Of a stretch of 64,000 bases of DNA, positions 8,929-17,525 are shown piece after piece. Every line of letters begins with the position of its first letter. Positions within the stretch are counted from its first letter, which is position 1. The notes under the pieces were generated by a model. The model worked only from the letters and a program-made list of their open reading frames with translations. It was not told where the DNA came from and ran no database searches. The DNA is from Robiginitomaculum sp. (GTDB lineage: Bacteria; Pseudomonadota; Alphaproteobacteria; Caulobacterales; Maricaulaceae), in the NCBI GenBank assembly GCA_021776635.1, contig JAJFFN010000035.1:62001-126000 (forward strand). Direction: 5' to 3'. The position numbers and the translations under genes are program-made.

Positions 8929-10290
8929 TCATGACAAAGAAGCAGGTTTTAATGCCAGACCAACGGGTAAAAACAAAGTCCATGTGGCTTGGTGTTTCAT
9001 GATACCAGCTATGGCACCAGCCGCGTCACCGCTTCCAAAAAACACATCACCGCGTTTTTTACCCTTAATAGCACCGCCAGTGTCTTGGGCGACTAGCAAG
9101 CGTCCGGCTTTTTTACCAGAGTAATCCCCTGGTTTGCTGGGAAACTTTGTTTCGACCCAAATAACAACCCCATAGGGGAAATAATTCGAATCAACGGCCA
9201 ACGAACCCATGTCTGTTAAAGGAATGCCCATGGCACCTTTAGGCCCTTCAGTTGGCTTATAGCGTTCGGTTTTAAAAAATATATAGCGTGCGTTTTCAGC
9301 CATTAACTCTTTGGTTTTAAGATAACCCGCATTAACCATCCAATTTTCGATGTCTCTTTTTCCTGCTCTATCTTTGTCAAGCACACCGCGTTTAATTAAC
9401 AGCCGTCCGATGGAAGTATAGGGTCTGCCATTATGCCCATCAAAAGCTGCGCGGTATGTCGTGCCGTCAGGGAATTTAATTTGCCCTGATCCTTGTATCT
9501 GTAGAAAAAAAACATCTATAGGCCGACCATAGCCAAGAACAGTTGAAGTGGTGACAGAAATATCCTTTCGCGCGAGGCGTTGGATTTGCGGATCAGATGG
9601 TTTTGCCAAAATGGGTTCGGAGTACTCCAATGAAGCAACGCGCCGCACCGGTAATTCTGGCGCATAATAAGCCGTTAAAAGCCCAGTATCTTGCCCAATG
9701 CTTACAGGCTCAAAATATCTTTGAAAAAACTGAACCGCATTGGTCTGATTAGCTTCGATTTTAAGAGAAGCGATACAAGCGGGCCGCCAGTCTTTGAACT
9801 GCCCAAACATTTTAAGACCAGGCTTAAGCCAATCTTCATCTGGCTTACGCTTCCATAGGGCACAACTGCGTTTAAAGGCCTTCAGCGCTGGCGTGGGGTC
9901 TGATGTTTTCCAAAAACTCAAATTAGAGAATTCGTTACTTGGCGTTGTAATATCTTCAGGCTCAGCCGATAACAAGACATCGTTATTTGGTTTGTTTTTG
10001 GGAGCAGACAGAAGGTCTTCTTTATGATTTGCATCTTCATTTTTGGCGGAGATAGCGACAGAGGGCGGCTTCTTTGTTTCTAAGGGTTCTGGTTTTGCAA
10101 CGGGTGCATCAGAAATTTCTTTAAGAACAGAAGAAAGGGCTTGCTCAGCTCGCTTAGCATTTTGTTCAGCCGTATTTGTAGTCGTGCAAGCGTTTGCGCA
10201 CAAAGCAAAGGTCAGGACAAGTAAACTATTATGTATCTGGCGAATGGTCCGGCCCGTCCATATCTGGGTTACTAGAGCTATGAGGCTCAA
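8929..10290 (-). CDS. mltA: Membrane-bound lytic murein transglycosylase A
   Basis: 453 residues. MltA cuts the glycan strand of peptidoglycan, forming 1,6-anhydromuramic ends. The MltA barrel is seen in segments TGLLTAYYAPELP and SYEPIL-like text, and the 3D (DPBB-like) domain near the C-terminus has LLVAQDTGGAIKG and GDVFFGSGDAAG. The N-terminus carries a hydrophobic stretch ending LCANACTT, a weak lipobox. The start is uncertain: the TTG at 10290 overlaps the upstream Tim44 gene by 62 bp, and no better in-frame start is visible before the hydrophobic stretch. An acidic, proline-rich linker of about 100 residues separates the signal from the catalytic domain. Confidence 0.88.
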   Translation of the reverse strand: MSLIALVTQIWTGRTIRQIHNSLLVLTFALCANACTTTNTAEQNAKRAEQALSSVLKEISDAPVAKPEPLETKKPPSVAISAKNEDANHKEDLLSAPKNKPNNDVLLSAEPEDITTPSNEFSNLSFWKTSDPTPALKAFKRSCALWKRKPDEDWLKPGLKMFGQFKDWRPACIASLKIEANQTNAVQFFQRYFEPVSIGQDTGLLTAYYAPELPVRRVASLEYSEPILAKPSDPQIQRLARKDISVTTSTVLGYGRPIDVFFLQIQGSGQIKFPDGTTYRAAFDGHNGRPYTSIGRLLIKRGVLDKDRAGKRDIENWMVNAGYLKTKELMAENARYIFFKTERYKPTEGPKGAMGIPLTDMGSLAVDSNYFPYGVVIWVETKFPSKPGDYSGKKAGRLLVAQDTGGAIKGKKRGDVFFGSGDAAGAIAGIMKHQATWTLFLPVGLALKPASLS

Positions 10291-10945
10291 CGCCTGATAA
10301 CCGCCAATTTGGGTTCTTGTCTTTTAACACCCGCTCATAGCTCCAAATTTCTCGAACCCGAGAAAGCACATCCAAATCACCTTTTACGACATTCCCATAC
10401 TTATCCACTAAGGCCGTAGCCAGCTCAGCGTGATATGACACTTGAATTGTGCCTATTTTGCCGTTCTTTTCGGCGCTGACAACTTCAGCATCTATCAATC
10501 GTGCTAAGTCAGTTCTTTGGCTGAGCCCTTTGGCATTCAAATCATCTATGGCAGAGAAGTAAATATCTTTCACTTCGTCTGTCAAAAGGGCCTCTAGGGT
10601 TTCTTTGTCTCCAGATGAAAAGGCCTCCAATATCATACCGTAAGCGCCTTTGGCACCATCAAGAAACTGCGGCAAATTAAATGTTGGATCCGCAGCATAA
10701 ATATTTCCCAGACCTTCCGCCGCAGGCCCTTTGAACACCGGGCTTGCCGGCCTACGCACGTCTTGTTTTGAGCTATTGTCTTGACTACCTAAAAAGCTCT
10801 CCAGCACATCATTGGCGCCTTTGCTTTTTTGCGGGTCGTGGTTTGGCTTTTTAGAGAGGTCTTGCCCAACATCTTTCCCGAGCACGGAATACAACAACCC
10901 GCCAACAACGATGGTCAAAACCGCATATAAAATAATATCTTGCAT
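10229..10945 (-). CDS. Tim44/TimA domain membrane-anchored protein
   Basis: 238 residues. One N-terminal membrane helix (IILYAVLTIVVGGLLYSVL) is followed by a charged linker and a C-terminal Tim44-like domain from about residue 85, with FLDGAKGAYGMILEAFSSGD and the end segment SYERVLKDKNPNWRLSGV. The domain is shared with the mitochondrial import motor subunit Tim44; alphaproteobacterial homologues (TimA) are found beside secB and mltA, as here. The bacterial function is not settled. It diverges from secB, leaving a shared 146-bp promoter region, and its end overlaps the mltA start. Confidence 0.85.
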   Translation of the reverse strand: MQDIILYAVLTIVVGGLLYSVLGKDVGQDLSKKPNHDPQKSKGANDVLESFLGSQDNSSKQDVRRPASPVFKGPAAEGLGNIYAADPTFNLPQFLDGAKGAYGMILEAFSSGDKETLEALLTDEVKDIYFSAIDDLNAKGLSQRTDLARLIDAEVVSAEKNGKIGTIQVSYHAELATALVDKYGNVVKGDLDVLSRVREIWSYERVLKDKNPNWRLSGVEPHSSSNPDMDGPDHSPDT

Positions 10946-11091
10946 ATTGTCAGTATTCCTGATGATTTAAGTTATGAATTAATTTTGTACGGACTTGAAT
11001 TAGCCTATATAAACGTCCATGTTAACAACAACGAACAAATTTTCAAATCAATCTTACACTTATTTCAGACTATTAAAATCAGAGGAAAAAG

Positions 11092-11754
11092 ATGGCTACA
11101 AAAAAAACCGAAACGGCTAAGAAAAAGGTTGCAAAAAAAGCAGTCAAAAAGCCAACCGCTAAAACAACTAAAAAGCCAGCCAAAAAAGCAGCCAAAAAAG
11201 CAGCAGCAAAAACAACCAAAAAGCCCCCTACAACAAATGCGCCGGTTGAAACACCGTCGCCACAAAACTCACCAGAACAGCAAGGTAATGGTGCGGATGC
11301 AGCGCAACCCATGCTTCGAATATTGGCACAATACGTTAAAGATGCCAGCTTCGAAAACCCAAATGCTCCGGATAGTTTGCGTCAAGGTCAGCCTGCGCCT
11401 GAAATTAACATTAGTATAGAAATTGGCCGTCAGATGGTCGATGAAGGCACTGTGGAAGTGGTCTTGATGCTCGGCGCGAAAGCGGAGCGAGATGGCAAGC
11501 CAGTGTTTTTGTGTGAGCTTGAATATGCTGGCTTATTTGCATTTGGCAATGTTGCTGAAGATCATATTCAACCCATGATACTTATTGAGTGTCCACGACT
11601 TCTATTTCCCTTTGCGCGCCAAATAATGGCTGAGCTTACGCAAAATGGTGGCTACCCTCCGATTTTGTTAGAGCCACCGGATTTTGCTTCTATGTTTCGT
11701 GATGAAATGATGCGCCGCGCTCAAGAAGCTGGCGGAACAGCTACTTTTAACTAG
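11092..11754 (+). CDS. secB: Protein-export chaperone SecB with lysine-rich N-terminal extension
   Basis: The C-terminal ~150 residues are SecB: YVKDASFENPNAP, then the beta-sheet core, CELEYAGLFAF and LLFPFARQIMAELTQNGGYPPILLEP in outline. SecB is a tetrameric cytosolic chaperone that delivers unfolded precursors to SecA. SecB is usually about 155-165 residues, while this one is 220. The extra ~60 residues begin with an Ala/Lys/Thr-rich, histone H1/AlgP-like stretch made of AKK and TKKP repeats up to about residue 48, followed by a Pro/Asn/Gln linker. AGAGGA sits just upstream of ATG 11092, and no ribosome site precedes the internal ATG near 11309, so the extension looks genuinely translated. 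The tail is strongly basic and could contact RNA, ribosomes or phospholipid. Confidence 0.93.
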   Translation: MATKKTETAKKKVAKKAVKKPTAKTTKKPAKKAAKKAAAKTTKKPPTTNAPVETPSPQNSPEQQGNGADAAQPMLRILAQYVKDASFENPNAPDSLRQGQPAPEINISIEIGRQMVDEGTVEVVLMLGAKAERDGKPVFLCELEYAGLFAFGNVAEDHIQPMILIECPRLLFPFARQIMAELTQNGGYPPILLEPPDFASMFRDEMMRRAQEAGGTATFN

Positions 11755-11759
11755 GTTAT

Positions 11760-12497
11760 TTGTTGGTAGTGCCCATAAAAATTGGCGTGCTTGGAGCCGC
11801 AGGGCGCATGGGTTGCGCCCTAAGGTCAGAAATATCAAAGCATGAGGCAGCACATTTGGTCGCCGCCATCGTCTCGCCAGAAACAAAAGACTTGGGTATA
11901 GACGCAGGTGGTGTATTCTTCACATCAGACACACGCGCAGCACTTGATATTTGTGATGTCTTAATTGATTTTTCTCATCCAAAGGCGGCTATTGATGCTG
12001 CTTTGATGATGTATGGGACTACATGTAAAACTTTGGTCACGGGCACAACTGGATATTCCGCAACAGACATAAAGGCATTAGAACAGGCTGCCAAAGCTAT
12101 AACACTGGTCAAATCCGGAAACTTTTCTATTGGGATTTGTGTTCTTGAAAGCCTAGTGACCCAAGCGGCAAAAACCATACCCAAAGACTGGGATGTGGGT
12201 ATACTTGATATTCACCATAAACAGAAAAAAGACGCACCGTCTGGCACGGCATTAATGTTGGGCCAAGCATTGAAATCTGGAGGGCAAGACTTAGACCCGT
12301 CAGAAATCGTTTCCATGCGGCACGGCGGCATTATTGGAGAGCATACTGTATTTTTTGGTGACCAAATGGAAACGATCACATTAAAGCACTTAGCCCAAGA
12401 CCGCGCCGTATTTGCTAAAGGTGCGCTTACGGCAGCTTTGTGGGCAACAAAACAAAAGAGCGGCCAATATGATATGAAAGACGTATTGGGACTATGA
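11760..12497 (+). CDS. dapB: 4-hydroxy-tetrahydrodipicolinate reductase
   Basis: 245 residues, normal for DapB. It reduces the cyclised product of DapA in lysine/diaminopimelate synthesis using NAD(P)H. The N-terminal nucleotide motif IGVLGAAGRMG, the central VTGTTGY and the substrate-loop motif DIHHKQKKDAPSGTA (catalytic His/Lys pair) are all present. The annotated start is TTG 11760, 5 bp after the secB stop; a GTG at 11769 is equally possible. The stop overlaps the next gene as ATGA. Two other lysine-pathway genes, lysC and dapE, lie elsewhere in this window. Confidence 0.94.
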   Translation: MLVVPIKIGVLGAAGRMGCALRSEISKHEAAHLVAAIVSPETKDLGIDAGGVFFTSDTRAALDICDVLIDFSHPKAAIDAALMMYGTTCKTLVTGTTGYSATDIKALEQAAKAITLVKSGNFSIGICVLESLVTQAAKTIPKDWDVGILDIHHKQKKDAPSGTALMLGQALKSGGQDLDPSEIVSMRHGGIIGEHTVFFGDQMETITLKHLAQDRAVFAKGALTAALWATKQKSGQYDMKDVLGL

Positions 12498-12736
12498 ACA
12501 CAATCACTTATACTGGCGCATGTTTATCCGGATCAGTTCAATATGAATTAACGGGAGACAACGAAGGCATAGGTGGCGTTACAGCTTTTCAGAACCAACA
12601 ATGTCGCAAATGTCGCAAATGTCGCAGGTGGAGCGGACTTCACGGGGCGTCTGTGCATGCGCCTAAATCAGACCTAGGCTGTTATTACGCGATTACTAGC
12701 GGTGTCCCTGTTTTTGATACTTTAACGCTACACTAA
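12494..12736 (+). pseudogene. Truncated GFA/CENP-V-like zinc protein remnant
   Basis: 80 residues that resemble the N-terminal half of the glutathione-dependent formaldehyde-activating (GFA) fold: TGACLSGSVQYELTG matches the usual opening, and CRKCRRWSGLHGAS matches the CxxCR segment. The normal CxC of the first zinc site reads CLS here. The gene ends about 50 residues early with no C-terminal zinc residues. A 9-bp unit (TGTCGCAAA-like) is repeated three times at about 12602-12628, giving CRKCRKCRR, so the metal site may be disturbed by repeat expansion. It overlaps dapB by ATGA and the next gene by TAATG, so it still sits in a translated operon. It could be a degraded gene or a small novel zinc protein. 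Confidence 0.5.
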
Positions 12737-13191
12737 TGCAAATTGTTTTAGACGATTTAAAAAGCGCTGTGGTTCAGGCTTTGTTACATGATCATTTAGA
12801 CAGCGCCTACAAAAACTCTCCACCGGACAGCGTATACGCGCTTGACATAACGGAATTAAAAAACCCAGATATCTGCTTTTGGACTATTTGGGAAGGCGAC
12901 ACTTTGCTTGGTTGTGGCGCCTTAAAGGAGCTTAGCAGCAGCCACGGAGAAATAAAATCAATGCGAACGGCAAAAATAGCTCTCAAGCGCGGTGTTGGTA
13001 GTAAGGTTCTTAGGCATATCATAGAGAAAGCAAAAATACGTGGATACAAAAAGCTAAGTTTGGAAACGGGATCCAATGAACCATATGCGCCGGCACGTGC
13101 GTTATATAGCAAATTTGGTTTTCAAGATTGCGGTCCCTTTGCAGACTATAAAGAAGGGTCTTTTAGCCGGTTTATGAGGTTGAAATTGTAA
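12736..13191 (+). CDS. GNAT family N-acetyltransferase
   Basis: 151 residues with the GNAT fold: a beta strand TLLGCGALKEL, then the acetyl-CoA pyrophosphate-binding segment ALKRGVGSKVLRHII (family R/Q-x-x-G-x-G/A) at about residues 84-100, and YSKFGFQDCGPFADY near the C-terminus, typical of YafP/PhnO-like acetyltransferases. The substrate is unknown. ATG 12736 overlaps the stop of the GFA-like remnant, so translation is coupled. Confidence 0.85.
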   Translation: MQIVLDDLKSAVVQALLHDHLDSAYKNSPPDSVYALDITELKNPDICFWTIWEGDTLLGCGALKELSSSHGEIKSMRTAKIALKRGVGSKVLRHIIEKAKIRGYKKLSLETGSNEPYAPARALYSKFGFQDCGPFADYKEGSFSRFMRLKL

Positions 13192-13253
13192 GTATGTTTT
13201 ATTGCAAATATGAACTGTACTGGGTTTAATAAAGCGAAATTTAAGGAGGCGAA

Positions 13254-13814
13254 ATGCCCAAACCAAAAATTGGAATTTTATCTGGAAGCACACGCTCTGC
13301 GTCCATGAACCGCAAGCTATGCGCTGCAATGGCGCACATATATTCTAGCATGGGGGCAAAGACGCAAATTATTGATTTATGCGAATATGAAATGCCTCTT
13401 TATAATGGCGATCTGGAAGCAGAAGAGGGAGTCCCAGAAGCGGCTGTGCGCCTGATCGCAGATTTAACGACCTGCGACGGTGTTTTTATTTCAACGCCTG
13501 AGTATAATGGTTGCATGCCTGCTTTGTTGAAAAACACAATTGATTGGACGACACGTGTAGAACTTGGCCAATTCACCGGCTCTATATATGCTATAGGATC
13601 AGCAACACCGGGAGCGCTCTCGGGAATAATGGCGCTCCGGCAGTTACATTTTATATTAACACGTCTTGGTGCCCAAGTGGTGCCAACCCAATTGGGTGTA
13701 GGGCTTTACGGAAAGGCGTTTAATGATAAGGGTCAATTGGCCGACGCGGGCACTTTGTCGCGGGCAGAAAAATTGGCGCAGCAAATGCTATCAGCTATAA
13801 AAAGCGCTAGATAA
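13254..13814 (+). CDS. NADPH-dependent FMN reductase-like flavoprotein
   Basis: 186 residues of the flavodoxin-like NADPH-dependent FMN reductase family. The FMN phosphate loop is GSTRSASMNRKL at about residues 10-21. The isoalloxazine-site motif TPEYNGCMPALLKNTIDW lies at about 83-100. Such enzymes reduce FMN, quinones or azo/chromate compounds. AGGAGG precedes the ATG. It is probably a single gene in the dapB-nth direction; the next gene starts about 115 bp later. Confidence 0.88.
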   Translation: MPKPKIGILSGSTRSASMNRKLCAAMAHIYSSMGAKTQIIDLCEYEMPLYNGDLEAEEGVPEAAVRLIADLTTCDGVFISTPEYNGCMPALLKNTIDWTTRVELGQFTGSIYAIGSATPGALSGIMALRQLHFILTRLGAQVVPTQLGVGLYGKAFNDKGQLADAGTLSRAEKLAQQMLSAIKSAR

Positions 13815-13929
13815 ACCAAAAAAGGACGGGATACACCTATGTACGCAATGACTTCACTCTCATTGATTTGGACCGCGCCGTGTTGGCCTTTGTGATCCTT
13901 GGCCCAAAAGATTGTTCGGAAACAGGTTA

Positions 13930-14610
13930 ATGACGAAAACCAAGAGAAAAAAACTACCCAGGCCAAAACTCACCCGTGCAATGATATCAGACATGTTTGC
14001 TCTTTGGCAAAATATGGACCCCACCCCAAAGACAGAACTAAATTATCACAACCCCTATACATTGGTCGTAGCAGTTGCTTTATCAGCACAGGCTACCGAT
14101 ATTGGTGTCAACAAAGCAACCAAGGCTTTGTTTGCTAGAGCAGACACGCCGGAGAAAATGCTATCCATAGGCGAAAAGCGGTTACGCGAATATATTAAAA
14201 CGATCGGACTTTATAAAACCAAAGCAAAAAACGTAATCGGGTTGTCGCAAAGACTAGTAGATGTTTTTAATAGCAAAGTTCCTGACAATCGGGGAGATCT
14301 TGAAAGCCTTCCAGGGGTTGGGCGAAAAACGGCAAATGTAGTGCTAAATGTAGCTTTCGGTCAGCCGACTATGGCAGTTGACACCCATATTTTTAGAGTT
14401 GGTAACCGCACCGGTATGGCACCGGGCAAAAACCCGCTTGAGGTCGAACTTAACTTGCTAAAAGTCATCCCGCCTGAATTTGCAGTTCATGCCCATCACT
14501 GGTTGATTTTACATGGGAGATATACATGCAAGGCGCGTACGCCTATGTGTTTTAATTGTGTTGTATCACAAATTTGCAAATTCAAAGACAAGACTAAACC
14601 TGCAGGCTAA
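13930..14610 (+). CDS. nth: Endonuclease III, base-excision DNA glycosylase/AP lyase
   Basis: 226 residues from ATG 13930; a TTG at 13912 would add six. It removes oxidised pyrimidines and cuts the abasic site. The helix-hairpin-helix ESLPGVGRKTANVVLNVAFG holds the catalytic Lys, and AVDTHIFRVGNRTG holds the catalytic Asp. The [4Fe-4S] cluster ligands follow the usual C-x6-C-x2-C-x5-C spacing at the C-terminus. The end overlaps the convergent membrane-protein gene by 17 bp. Confidence 0.94.
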   Translation: MTKTKRKKLPRPKLTRAMISDMFALWQNMDPTPKTELNYHNPYTLVVAVALSAQATDIGVNKATKALFARADTPEKMLSIGEKRLREYIKTIGLYKTKAKNVIGLSQRLVDVFNSKVPDNRGDLESLPGVGRKTANVVLNVAFGQPTMAVDTHIFRVGNRTGMAPGKNPLEVELNLLKVIPPEFAVHAHHWLILHGRYTCKARTPMCFNCVVSQICKFKDKTKPAG

Positions 14611-15568
14611 TTGTTTCGTCATATATAAACACCTCCATGTTTTCGCACTTAAAACTACAATATCGACTCGTTGGTGTAGCGGAGATATCCGCCATCTTAA
14701 TGCCTGTCGCTTGAATTTTTTTAAACGCGCCATATGCATCAGGCATTAAAACGATAATAGTATATAGCTCGGGTTTATCATCAAGGCGTGCAAATTTTCC
14801 AGCAAAGAAAAAAGGATGCGTTGTCGGCGAAAAACCAACTTCATCACTCTTTGAGTGAACATAGATTTGCATATCAGAACCATTTGAGTAGACATCACAA
14901 TTGTGCCCGCTGTCCTGCCAATTTTTAACGACTTGTCGTGAGAGGCCCAAAGCCACTTCAAACATTTCTCTATATAATTTTCGGCTTATAGTATCATTGT
15001 TGGCTTTAAAGTGTGCGGGATTGGGCCCAACCGTTAGTGCGGTTCCTGGTATAAAACCAGCGCGTTCATATAAGACAGCATCACGCATTAAACCCGGCGC
15101 GCCTTTGTAGTATTGGCGAACAAATAGGCCAACCAAAAGTACGAGGAAGCCAATAACGGTGAAAAATATGCTAAATTGCCATACCAACACAGGATCTGAC
15201 AGTACGGACATGCGGCCTTGAAATTGCGGCATTTTAGACACTTCATTTAGATTATCACGCCACACCTTATACAAAAGAAGCTGGATAAGCGAAAAGGCAG
15301 GAATAGACATAATCGTTACAGCGGCGAAAGCCATTGATAAAAACTTCCAGCCTCTAGGTGCGTTTATTTTTTTGTAGGCACGGACATATGCCCCTTCTGT
15401 TAAACGCAAATCTTGCATGTCCTCTGAAACTTGATAAGCCCAGTCGTTTTGCGCTTCTCTTTCCAGGTTTTTTGATAAAAACAGCATGCGTGCGCCACAA
15501 AAGATAGCGAACAGGCTTGTTGCCAGCAAAACCCAATAAAAAGAAAAATCAAAGCCAAATTTCAGCAT
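14594..15568 (-). CDS. Membrane protein of unknown function
   Basis: 324 residues that I do not recognise. The N-terminal half has three likely membrane helices: about residues 7-29 (FYWVLLATSLFAIFCGARMLF), about 73-96 (FLSMAFAAVTIMSIPAFSLI) and about 128-150 (FSIFFTVIGFLVLLVGLFV). The C-terminal ~170 residues are soluble and mixed alpha/beta, with the segments NDTISRKLYREMFEVALGLS and CSFKCENMEVFIYDE. The gene stands alone on the minus strand, convergent with nth. The upstream gap before rpsA's end holds the rpsA terminator. Confidence 0.7.
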   Translation of the reverse strand: MLKFGFDFSFYWVLLATSLFAIFCGARMLFLSKNLEREAQNDWAYQVSEDMQDLRLTEGAYVRAYKKINAPRGWKFLSMAFAAVTIMSIPAFSLIQLLLYKVWRDNLNEVSKMPQFQGRMSVLSDPVLVWQFSIFFTVIGFLVLLVGLFVRQYYKGAPGLMRDAVLYERAGFIPGTALTVGPNPAHFKANNDTISRKLYREMFEVALGLSRQVVKNWQDSGHNCDVYSNGSDMQIYVHSKSDEVGFSPTTHPFFFAGKFARLDDKPELYTIIVLMPDAYGAFKKIQATGIKMADISATPTSRYCSFKCENMEVFIYDETISLQV

Positions 15569-15655
15569 TTCAACCCTGTTAGTTTGTAACTTAATTGTTT
15601 TAATTCAGTTTGTGCCTTAAATCTAGACAATAAAAAAACTCCATAAATTCGCACA

Positions 15656-15690
15656 TAAATAAAAACCCACGCCTGAAATACAGGCGCGGG
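15656..15690 (-). terminator. Rho-independent terminator of rpsA
   Basis: On the minus strand a GC-rich hairpin (stem CCCGCGCCTG / CAGGCGTGGG with loop TATTT, one G-T pair) is followed directly by a T-rich tract TTTTTATTTA. It lies 27 bp after the rpsA stop, as expected for a strong intrinsic terminator. Confidence 0.88.
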
Positions 15691-15716
15691 CCATGGTTTT
15701 ATTAATTTGAAAGAGT

Positions 15717-17432
15717 TTATTCTTTTGGGTCTTTCATGGCTGCCCCAAGAATATCTCCAAGAGATGCACCTGCATCAGAAGAACCGTATTGCGCCACGGC
15801 CTCTTTCTCGTCTGCAATTTCTAGTGCTTTGATAGATAGAGTAATCTGCCCGGTTCGTTTGTCGGTTCTAATAATCCGTGCGTCGACTTTATCACCAACG
15901 GCGAAACGCTCAGGGCGCTGTTCAGAATGTTCTCGTGACAAATCGTTTTTGCGGATAAAGGCTTTGGTCTCAGAACCCTCTTCTCCGAAGAGCACTTCGA
16001 TACCACCGCGATTCACTTCGACAACTTTACAGGTAACAGTTTTGCCTTTAGTCGCAGATGCTTTGCCGCTGGGGCCTGTGCCTGTGTCTTTTGTTAATTG
16101 TTTGACACCAAGACTGATACGCTCTTTTTCGATATCAACTTCAAGGATTTTAGCTTCGACCATGTCACCTTTGGAGTATTCAGCCAAAGCGTCTTCGCCG
16201 GATTTGTCCCAAGATAAATCGGACAAATGCGCCATACCGTCAATTTCACCATCAAGTCCAATAAACAATCCAAACTCGGTGATTGACCGCACTTCACCAT
16301 TGATAACGGTGCCAACAGGGAAACGTTCCGCAAAGCTATCCCAAGGGTTGCCCTGCAATTGTTTCATGCCAAGAGATATGCGACGTTTTTCCTGGTCAAC
16401 TTCCAAGACAACAACTTCAACCTCTTGAGAGGTAGAAACGATTTTGCCGGGATGAATATTTTTCTTGGTCCAACTCATTTCAGAAACGTGAACCAGGCCT
16501 TCAACGCCATCTTCTAGCTCAACAAATGCACCGTAATCAGCAATGTTAGAAATAGTACCAGAAAGTTTTGTGCCTTCAGGGTAACGCGCAACAGCTGACA
16601 TCCACGGGTCTTCGCTAAGTTGTTTAATGCCAAGACTAATCCGTTGTGTTTCTTGGTTTATGCGGATCAATTTCACTTTGATTGTATCGCCAACGGTTAG
16701 AACTTGACTTGGGTGACTAATACGGCTCCACGACATGTCAGTCACATGTAACAGGCCATCAATGCCGCCGAGGTCAACAAATGCGCCGTAGTCAGTAATA
16801 TTTTTGACAATACCTTCGCGTTCTTCGTCCTCTTTGAGGTTTTCGATTAATTCAGCACGCTGCTCAGCACGGCTCTCTTCTAGGATAGCACGGCGCGAGA
16901 CCACGATATTGTTACGCGGGCGATCCATCTTTAAAATTATGAAAGGCTGAACTTCATTCATTAAAGGCGTAATATCGCGCACAGGGCGAATATCAACCTG
17001 GGAGCCTGGTAAAAATGCGTTTACACCACCAAGGTCTACCGTAAAGCCGCCTTTTACCCGTCCTACAATTGCGCCCTTAACTGGGTTTTTGTTTTCACAT
17101 TCTTTTACAAGCTTTAGCCAACTTTCCTCGCGCCTAGCTTTGTCACGCGACAAGACAGCATCACCAAGAGCGTTTTCAATGCGCTCTAGAAAAATTTCAA
17201 CTTTATCGCCGACATTGACGACATCATCATTTCCCGGTTCGTAAAATTCGCGTAAAGGAATGCGACCCTCTGTTTTGAGACCAACGTCAACAATAACAAT
17301 GTCTTTTTCAATGCCTGTTACTGTGCCGGTGACAACGCCGCCTTCCTTCATGTTGTTGGTCTCAAGTGAGGCCTCTAACATAGCTGCGAAATCGTCGGTT
17401 GTGGGGTTTAGGGAGTTTTGAGCAGTGCTCAT
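15717..17432 (-). CDS. rpsA: 30S ribosomal protein S1
   Basis: 571 residues with six S1/OB-fold repeats, the standard proteobacterial S1 length and number. Repeats 3-6 show the family pattern VKNITDYGAFVDLGGIDGLLH, ISNIADYGAFVELE, RSITEFGLFIGLD and related text. S1 binds mRNA leaders and helps initiation. The order cmk-rpsA on one strand is conserved in proteobacteria. The 93 bp between cmk and rpsA should contain the rpsA promoter or leader. A strong intrinsic terminator follows. Confidence 0.97.
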   Translation of the reverse strand: MSTAQNSLNPTTDDFAAMLEASLETNNMKEGGVVTGTVTGIEKDIVIVDVGLKTEGRIPLREFYEPGNDDVVNVGDKVEIFLERIENALGDAVLSRDKARREESWLKLVKECENKNPVKGAIVGRVKGGFTVDLGGVNAFLPGSQVDIRPVRDITPLMNEVQPFIILKMDRPRNNIVVSRRAILEESRAEQRAELIENLKEDEEREGIVKNITDYGAFVDLGGIDGLLHVTDMSWSRISHPSQVLTVGDTIKVKLIRINQETQRISLGIKQLSEDPWMSAVARYPEGTKLSGTISNIADYGAFVELEDGVEGLVHVSEMSWTKKNIHPGKIVSTSQEVEVVVLEVDQEKRRISLGMKQLQGNPWDSFAERFPVGTVINGEVRSITEFGLFIGLDGEIDGMAHLSDLSWDKSGEDALAEYSKGDMVEAKILEVDIEKERISLGVKQLTKDTGTGPSGKASATKGKTVTCKVVEVNRGGIEVLFGEEGSETKAFIRKNDLSREHSEQRPERFAVGDKVDARIIRTDKRTGQITLSIKALEIADEKEAVAQYGSSDAGASLGDILGAAMKDPKE

Positions 17433-17525
17433 AATATTCTCAATTTAGTTAGTGCCAATTGGTTTGAATTATTGTGTACCAACGGTCTGGCTCGGCCAAT
17501 CCGAGCGTCATGTTGTTCAGCAGGT

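Noticed and set aside
15736..16428. Long plus-strand open frame opposite rpsA
   Set aside because: It lies wholly inside the well-supported rpsA gene on the other strand, has no recognisable domain and follows the codon pattern of rpsA.
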